NCBI GenBank assembly: GCA_947311335.1
Contig: CAMZKR010000153.1
Span: 1-8,121 of the forward strand
DNA from: an uncultured bacterium
GTDB taxonomy: Bacteria; Patescibacteriota; Gracilibacteria; BD1-5; UBA6164
DNA: 8,121 bases
Direction of reading: 5' to 3'
Below the pieces are notes generated by a model that was not told the origin of the DNA, did no database searches, and saw only the letters and a list, made by a program, of their open reading frames with translations. Below, in pieces: positions 1 through 5,717 of the stretch (the first letter of the stretch is position 1; every line of letters begins with the position of its first letter). A program made the translations under genes and the position numbers.

Positions 1-288
1 AATAATATAAGTAATTATAATATAATACAAACATATACAAATATTATATTTAATAAATCTAATGTTTTCAAAGAAAATTATGAAATAAATATATTTAATG
101 CTGTAAAAGTAAAGTTTTTAGCTTCATCTTTAGCTGATGATTTAATAAAATATTGATTAAATATTCCCAAAACTAATTCTTTATGAAATATAAAAAATGA
201 AAAATTTTTAAAATCTACAATTTATTATAATAATATAGCAGAAAATTCAAATACTATAAATTTATTAAAAAGTTTATTAAATATATAA
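1..288 (+). CDS. LytR C-terminal-domain protein, 3' part, ended early by TAA
   Basis: The gene enters from the left edge in frame 1 and stops at TAA 286-288, giving 95 visible residues. The segment resembles the LytR_C domain found at the end of LytR-CpsA-Psr envelope proteins and of some stand-alone proteins: a strand (EINIFN, residues 28-33), a small-residue turn, a helix (LASSLADDLIKYGLNIP, about 40-56), then STIYYN and a second helix (TINLLKSLL). In the family the first strand is normally followed by a glycine-rich turn (NGTG-like); here it reads NAVKVKF, so conserved glycines look lost. The last strand of the domain lies beyond the stop, in the same frame. The TGA codons at residues 51 and 62 fit glycine. 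A class A PBP starts shortly downstream on the same strand, so a cell-wall role is likely. I infer either recent inactivation or a base error at the stop. The upstream catalytic part is outside the window, so the full protein type is unknown. Confidence 0.6.
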
Positions 289-405
289 ATTATTAAAACA
301 AAAAAACCTATATATAGTAAATCTATAAATACTAAAATAGAAATTATTCTATGAAACGATTATAAAAAAGTTTTAAAAAAAATAAATAATAAAAAGCTTT
401 ATTAA
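289..405 (+). pseudogene. Detached last segment of the LytR C-terminal domain
   Basis: Directly after TAA 286-288, without any frame change, the reading frame stays open for 38 codons to TAA 403-405. It encodes KPIYSKSINTKIEIILGNDY, which fits the terminal strand and closing motif of LytR_C domains (pattern: S, then I-I-L-G-x-D-Y). The glycine in that motif is TGA (352-354). No good start codon opens this piece, so it is probably not translated alone. It most likely belonged to the upstream gene before one codon became TAA; a single base change from AAA, GAA or CAA would be enough. Readthrough or a sequencing error are the alternatives. Confidence 0.55.
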
Positions 406-420
406 TTAATACTATTAAAA

Positions 421-3400
421 ATGACTTTTAAAAGAATAGATTCTTCTTGAAAATCAAATAAAAACTTAATGAAAAAAAGAAGAAAATCTTATAAAAAGAA
501 AAACTTTTTTTTTATAAGATTCATAAAAAAACTTATCTTATTATCTTTATTTTGATTTATAATTATTTGATGAATATTTTGAATTATATTATATCAAAAA
601 TATATAAAAGATTTGCCTTCTGTAAAGGAATTATGAAATTTAAAAATTGCAAAATCTTCTATTATATATGACAAAAAATGAAATGAATTATATAAAATCT
701 ATAAAGAAAATAGAACTTATATAAACTATGGAAATATAAGCAATAATATGATTAATGCAATAGTTGCTTGAGAAGATAAAAGATTTTTTACAAACCCTTG
801 AGTTGATCTTGTATGAATATTTAGAGCTTTCATTTATTATGCTATATGAAAAACTAAAAAACTAGAATGAACATCAACTATATCTCAACAACTTATAAGA
901 AATACTATCATAACAAATGAAAGAAAAATTGAAAGAAAAATAAAAGAAATTTATTTATCATACAAAATGACAAAATGATTAAGTAAAGAAAAAATTCTTG
1001 AATTATATTTAAATAAAATATCTTTCTGAAGTAATGCTTATGGTATAGAACAAGCTTCTAATACTTTTTTTAATAAAAAAGCAAAAGAATTAAATATATT
1101 AGAATCATCTATATTAGCTTCTTTACCTAAATGACCTAGTTATTATTCTCCATACAATAATCCAGATAGATTACTTTGATATCCATATATATATCCAACT
1201 TCAGATAATAATAGTATAACAAAAATTATAACAAAAAAAGATATAAAATGAAATGAAGAAAAAATAAAAACTTTAAAAAGTTTTATACAAAAGTTGAAAC
1301 TCAAGAGGTTATCGGAATCAAAAGCCCTTATTTGTTGATTTAAAAAAGGAAGTATGAAAAACAACCTAAGTATAGATAAAGATGGTTGTAGTATTATGGA
1401 TTATTCTGATTTACTAGTAACTTTAAACTCAATTAAACTTGAAAGTAATAATGAAGTGATTGAATATCAAACTTGAAGAAAAGATTTTATACTATGAAGA
1501 ATGTTAGAAGACAATTATATTAATTTTGATCAATATAAATTAGCAATAATTAATTCTTTTACTTATAATTTTAGTGAGTATAAAGAAAATATAAAGTATC
1601 CTCATTTTGTATTTTATGTTCGTGAATATTTAGAAAATAAATATTGAAGTGAGATACTTGAAAAATGATGATTACAAATATATACATCAATTGACCCTAA
1701 ACTTCAAGACAAGGCAATTGAACTAATTAAAAAATATTCAAAAATTAATAAAGAAAAATTTAATGCCCAAAATGCTGCTTTAATTAGTATACATAACGAA
1801 ACCTGAGAGATCTTATCTATGGTTTGAGGTAAAGATTATTTTGATAAAGAAAATCAATGAAATGTAAATATTATAACTTCAAGATTACAACCAGGTTCTA
1901 CTTTTAAACCTTTTGTTTATGCTCTGGCAATGGAAAATAATGCTATTTGAACAACTACCCCTGTTTATGATTTAAGAACAAATTTTCCTTGAAATTATAG
2001 TCCTTCAAATTTTGATTGAAAATTTGAAGGAAAAATGACTCTTGCAACAGCTTTAAACCATTCAAGAAATATTCCAGCTATAAAAATGTTTTTTATGGCT
2101 TGATGAGAAAAAATAATAATTAAATTTATGAAAATTCTATGAGTGAATACTTTATGAGATTTTAAAAAAGAATATTATAATAACCATAAAAAAAGTTATA
2201 CTTATGGAGCAACAATGGCACTATGAACTTGACTTATGACCCCATTAGAATTAGCTAAAGCATATAGTATTTTTGCTAATATGTGAAAAGATATTAAAAT
2301 AAATCCAATAATAAAAATAGTTGATTCAAAATGATTAATTATAGAAGATATATGACAAAAAAATGAGAAAAAACAAGTTATATCACCTGTTATGGCATAT
2401 ATTATCAACTATATATTAAGTAATACTTCATTTCGTCCTGAGTTCTGGAATAATTATTTAACTATAAAATGAAGAAGTGTTTCAGCAAAAACATGAACAT
2501 CTACTAAACAATATAGAAAATGATGAAAAGATTATATTTTTCCAAGAAATTTATGGACAATTTGATATACCCCCCAAATCACAACAGTAGTTTGGGTGGG
2601 TAATACAGATTGAAAAGAATTAAATTATAAATGAAACTGACTTGAATGAGCTTGACCTATATGGAAAGATTTTATGACATTTGCACATAAATGAAAAAAT
2701 ATAAAAACATGGAAATCTCCTAATAAAGTAAAAAATGTTAAAATATCTTCTATATCAGGCTTATTACCAAAAGAATGAATGGAAAAGAATTTTATAAAAT
2801 CATCTTTATTTATAAATTCTCCCATAGAATATGATAATAGTTTATGAATTACAAAAATAGATGCACTATGTAATTGAAAAATAACAGAAAACACTCCACC
2901 TGCTGCAATAAAAGAAGTTAATTTACTTACATTTCACTCACTTAAACCAAATAATATAAATTGGGAAAATCCAGTAAAAGAATGGGTGAAAAAATGATTT
3001 TATAAAAAAGAATATTGAAATATACAAAATATTATAACAGAATTAAATGATAAAATTTGTGAAAGAGATTCATTAGAATCAAATATAGAAATTAAATCTA
3101 CAATAAAATCATGAGATATATTTGTTAATTGATCAAATTATATAGAGTTAGCATATAGGAGTAGCCATCCTATCATAAGACTAGATATTTTTATTTGAGA
3201 AAATAAGATATCAAATATAAAAATAAACTCAAAACTTAAATGAGTATATAAATGAGTGTTTTCTATTCCTACATGATATTATTGAAAATATAATTTAAAA
3301 ATAATGGCTGTTGATAGTAATTATTTTTCAAATGAAGAAATAAAAGAAATTTGAATAGTAAAAAAAGATAAAAATCCACCTAAAATTAATATGATAAATC

Positions 3401-3660
3401 CAACTGATGAAAAAATAATATTATATAAATGAGATTTTTTTAATTTAAGATGAAAAATAGAAGAAAGGACAAGTATTAGATCAATAAATATATACCTTGA
3501 CAATAATCCTCTAAAAATATGAATGAAAAATAGAAATTTTAAATATCCTATAGAAAGTGAGAATATAAAAATATGAAAACATATAATAACTATAGAAGCT
3601 GTTGATAGTGATTTTAAAATATGAAAAAAAGAAATAGAATTAGAAGTAATAAAAAAATAA
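421..3660 (+). CDS. Class A penicillin-binding protein (bifunctional transglycosylase/transpeptidase, PBP1A type)
   Basis: This 1079-residue enzyme should polymerise lipid II into glycan strands and cross-link the stem peptides outside the cytoplasmic membrane. Domain order: a lysine/arginine-rich cytoplasmic tail (1-36); one membrane helix (about 38-58); a GT51 glycosyltransferase with catalytic E118 in EDKRFF, GTSTISQQL (150-158), RKIKE (172-176) and ELYLNKI (194-200); a linker; a transpeptidase with the nucleophile in STFK (493-496), SRN (548-550) and KTGT (690-693). Two Ig-like beta domains follow (about 890-982 and 986-1079), making it longer than the usual 750-850 residues. The KTG glycine and many others are TGA. 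The ATG at 421 is 15 bases after the previous frame's last stop; an in-frame ATG at 469 (residue 17) is possible, and neither has a Shine-Dalgarno sequence. The position after a LytR_C gene suggests a cell-envelope operon. The frame is intact and all catalytic motifs are present, so I expect it to be active. Family assignment is firm; the exact subclass is less so. Confidence 0.95.
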
Positions 3661-4231
3661 TAGTGAAATCTTGCTTAAAAAATTGAAAGTTCTCAATAAC
3701 AGCAAATCAACTACTTGAAACTATGATAAAATATCCTTTCCTAACTAGAGCAAAAATAATTAGATAATATTTAATTCTGTTTCATCTTGATCTGATTATT
3801 TAATGTTATTGTGGGAAACTATAATATGAAAATGTTCAATTAAAATAGTAGATACAATGGTATCTATTATAAGAGAAACTGGATTAATTAAACAATATAA
3901 ACATAATGATTATTCTAATTTAACTTTAAGAGATAAAGTTGTTGAAAAAAAGATTTTGATAAGAAGTAGTTTTAAACTAAATATTCCAATAATTGCTTTT
4001 ACAAAAACAAATAAAACAACTTATATAATATAATATATTTTTCTGAATAAAAGCAATGAAACTAGAATAATATCATAAAGATGGTTATAAAGATACACTT
4101 AATCTTGCTATTAAATATTTAAAAGATAATAATTTAGTTTCAAAAAAAATAAGATTATAACAACTTACGATATAAAGAAAAATAACAAAGATATTTCAAC
4201 AATGAAAATAATTAACCTAAAAGATTGATAA
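3657..4231 (+). pseudogene. pyk: Decayed C-terminal part of pyruvate kinase
   Basis: Fragments in alternating frames line up in order with the last part of pyruvate kinase, the enzyme making pyruvate and ATP from phosphoenolpyruvate. Frame 3, from 3657: SITANQLLETMIKYPFLTRA matches the family's VITATQMLESM..PxPTRAE segment, then TAA at 3765. Frame 2, about 3773-4031: SGSDYLMLLWET matches DGTDAVMLSGET, then KIVDTMVSIIRET and NIPIIAFTKTNKT. TAA follows at 4031, and the same frame continues with SNETRIIS to TAA 4076. Frame 3, from 4080: GYKDTLNLAIKYLKDNNLVS, ending at TAA 4158. Frame 2, from 4151: KIITTYDIKKN and ISTMKIINL to TAA 4229, matching the family's final strand. Most of the catalytic TIM barrel is absent, replaced by the end of the PBP gene, which it overlaps by four bases. 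Key residues are altered (SGE has become LWE). At least three in-frame stops and three frame changes rule out function. I infer an old gene loss with a deletion joining it to the PBP gene. Confidence 0.85.
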
Positions 4232-4255
4232 AGTATAAAATCTAAAAAAGATGAC

Positions 4256-4283
4256 TTGATTAAAAATCATTTAAAAATATAAT
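4256..4283 (+). promoter_or_regulatory. Candidate sigma70-type promoter for ahpC
   Basis: TTGATT (4256-4261) and TATAAT (4278-4283) are separated by 16 bases, with the start codon 34 bases after the -10 box. The -10 box is a perfect consensus and the -35 box matches four of six positions. A short inverted repeat, TGATT-AAA-AATCA (4257-4269), overlaps the -35 box and could be a protein site, though five-base arms are weak evidence. In DNA this A+T-rich such matches arise often by chance; the location between a dead gene and an intact one raises the odds. Confidence 0.4.
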
Positions 4284-4317
4284 TATTATTCAAATTTATT
4301 TTATAAAAATTTAAACT

Positions 4318-4929
4318 ATGGAAGAATTACAAGAATATAGTATTGCAAAGATAGATACAAAAGCTCCTTTTTTTAATTTACCTTATTATGAACCAAAAAA
4401 AGATGATGAAAGTAAAATTTCACTTGAAGATTTAAATTGAAAATGGAAAGTTCTTTTTTATTACCCTGCTGATTTTACTTTTGTATGTCCTACTGAACTT
4501 AAAGATATGGCAAATGTAAAAGATAAATTTGATGATTTATGAGTTGAAGTACTTTCTTGTTCAACAGATACTACATTTTCACATAGAGCATGGGTAAAAC
4601 ATGAAAAACTTATGGAATGATTTCCATATAAAATGTTATCTGATCATAATTTAGAAGTAGCTGATGCTTATAATATACTTGATGAAGAAACTTGAATAGC
4701 TTGAAGATGAACATTTATAATTGATCCTGATGGAATAATTAGATGAATAGAGGTAACTTCTGGTCCTTTATGAAGAAATTCTGATGAACTTTTAAGAAAA
4801 ATAGAAGCTTTACAATATATGAGAGCTAATCCTGCTCAAGCTTGTCCAGCAAAGTGGATTCCGTGAGCAAAAACACTTACTCCAAGTATAAAGATAGCTT
4901 GAGAAGTTTATCAAGAATTAAATAAATAA
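4318..4929 (+). CDS. ahpC: Typical 2-Cys peroxiredoxin, AhpC type
   Basis: This 203-residue cytoplasmic thiol peroxidase should reduce hydrogen peroxide, organic peroxides or peroxynitrite. The peroxidatic cysteine is C57 in PADFTFVCPTEL, the resolving cysteine C176 in QACPAKW, and the conserved active-site arginine is R130 in GRGTFIID. The C-terminal block (LLRKIEALQYMRANP, then CPAKW) closely follows AhpC, so this is a typical dimeric 2-Cys enzyme with the resolving cysteine on the partner subunit. Length is close to the family norm of about 187-200. Both TGA (for example codons 128 and 131) and GGA (in DPDGI) encode glycine. The ATG at 4318 is preceded by an A-rich leader without a Shine-Dalgarno sequence. 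No AhpF or other reductase is nearby, so the electron donor (thioredoxin or other) is unknown. It is monocistronic, lying between a pseudogene and a convergent gene, and frame and motifs are intact. Confidence 0.95.
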
Positions 4930-5043
4930 TTTTAAAACTCTTCCAAAAAATATTATACCCGTACTCATTCTTTAAAAAAATATGAAAAATTCTTTGATTT
5001 TGATAAAAATAAACTTTTTATATGATTTTATAAAATTTCTTTT

Positions 5044-5196
5044 TTATTTTTTCTTATTTTTAAGACTATTTTTTAAAGTATCTAAATAAGTAACTAATTT
5101 TTCTTTAAATTTATTAGTTAATTTTGGTGAAAATCATTTTAAATTATCAATTAATTCTGTTTTTTGATTATAAAGTTTTAATAATTGTGCTTTTAT
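5044..5196 (-). other. -1 frame extension of the YtxH-like gene after an A8 run
   Basis: Slipping back one base on the A8 run (minus strand, 5203-5196) turns AAA TAA into AAA ATA AAA. The new frame stays open for 50 codons to TAA 5046-5044. It encodes KAQLLKLYNQKTELIDNLKG and a further lysine-rich amphipathic segment that matches the upstream part in composition. This looks like the true C-terminal third of an originally about 160-residue protein. It could be separated by a one-base loss in the A run, joined by slippage, or split by a sequencing error. There is no clear independent start codon. Between 4930 and 5043, the gap to ahpC, I see no gene or clear terminator. Confidence 0.5.
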
Positions 5197-5531
5197 TTTT
5201 TTTCCTTATCTTTTCATCATTCCTTTAATGTTTTTAATAATTTTTCTCATTCAATTTTATAATTATTAATAATATTAACTAACTCTTCTTTTTTATCAGT
5301 TATATATTTTTTATTTTCATCAGTAAAAAATAGTCTCTCTAAATCTCAAATAAAATTCTTTTGAGTTTCTATAATATTATCTAAAAGTAATTTTTTTTCA
5401 TTCTTTCATGCATTCTTAGCTTTTGATAGAGATATTTTTAAATCTTTTCACTTTTTATTACTATAAAGAGAGCTAACTACACTTCAAGCTATATATCAAG
5501 ACAAAAGTAGGATTAGTTTTCTTAAAAACAT
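5193..5531 (-). CDS. Small single-helix lysine-rich protein, possibly YtxH family
   Basis: On the minus strand ATG (5531-5529) opens 112 codons ending in TAA (5195-5193). The N-terminus is a membrane helix (residues 6-23, LILLLSGYIAGSVVSSLY) with a GxxxG pattern (G12, G16, both TGA), followed by NKKGKDLK and a long charged, helical, probably coiled-coil region (30-112). This layout, a small-residue helix followed by a short basic GK segment, resembles YtxH-type proteins, which are linked to stress but have no defined biochemical role. The YtxH name is a tentative call. The final codons are GAA AAA AAA TAA, i.e. an A8 run directly before the stop, and the -1 frame continues open beyond it (separate entry). 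It converges on ahpC and diverges from clpC. No Shine-Dalgarno sequence precedes the start. Confidence 0.6.
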
Positions 5532-5575
5532 ATAATAAAAATTAAAAATTAAAACAAGTAAACCTAAAATTTTTA

Positions 5576-5594
5576 TATAAAAACTATTTTTATA
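5576..5594. repeat. Perfect 8-bp inverted repeat in the ytxH-like leader
   Basis: TATAAAAA, a three-base loop CTA, then TTTTTATA form a perfect palindrome between the candidate -10 box and the start of the minus-strand gene. All arm pairs are A-T, so a transcript hairpin would be weak. It may be a protein site or simply chance. No T-run marks it as a terminator. Confidence 0.3.
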
Positions 5595-5599
5595 GTATT

Positions 5600-5626
5600 A
5601 TTATATATGTTATATCTATTAATCAA
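5600..5626 (-). promoter_or_regulatory. Candidate promoter for the YtxH-like gene
   Basis: Read on the minus strand, TTGATT (5626-5621) and TATAAT (5605-5600) are 15 bases apart, about 70 bases upstream of the ATG at 5531. The -35 hexamer, and even the octamer TTGATTAA, is the same as in the candidate ahpC promoter. The spacing is a little short for sigma70, and the A+T-rich background makes chance matches likely. I found no equally good promoter for clpC in the same 186-base spacer. Confidence 0.3.
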
Positions 5627-5640
5627 ATGTTTTTAACATT
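5626..5640. repeat. Inverted repeat AATGTT-TTT-AACATT in the divergent spacer
   Basis: Perfect six-base arms separated by three bases lie midway between the YtxH-like gene and clpC, touching the candidate minus-strand -35 box. The position suits an operator serving one or both divergent genes. It matches neither the CIRCE element of HrcA nor the CtsR heptamer repeat, the usual controls of clp genes. Chance is a real alternative. Confidence 0.25.
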
Positions 5641-5717
5641 AATTAGTATATTTATCTTTACAATAAAAATAACATATATAAACTTTAGAAATCAAAAATA
5701 ATTATTAAAAAAATATA

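Noticed and set aside
2202..2408. Hydrophobic open frames antisense to the PBP (also 1143-1364, 2625-2894, 3321-3503)
   Set aside because: They are complements of lysine-rich coding sequence, which reads as Phe/Ile/Ser-rich on the other strand. None has family resemblance, and all lie inside a motif-complete PBP.
3661..4317. A new small gene in the PBP-ahpC gap using the open frame at about 3773-4031
   Set aside because: That frame aligns with the middle of the pyruvate kinase C-terminal region, and adjoining frames continue the match, so it is pseudogene sequence.
4932..5080. Plus-strand open stretch after ahpC, including a 35-codon ATG frame from 4982
   Set aside because: The hydrophobic reading is the complement of the lysine-rich tail of the minus-strand gene; there is no start signal or recognisable family.
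5532..5717. tRNA or small RNA in the divergent spacer
   Set aside because: No cloverleaf, GC-paired stem or terminator is visible; the spacer holds only A+T-rich palindromes and a candidate promoter.
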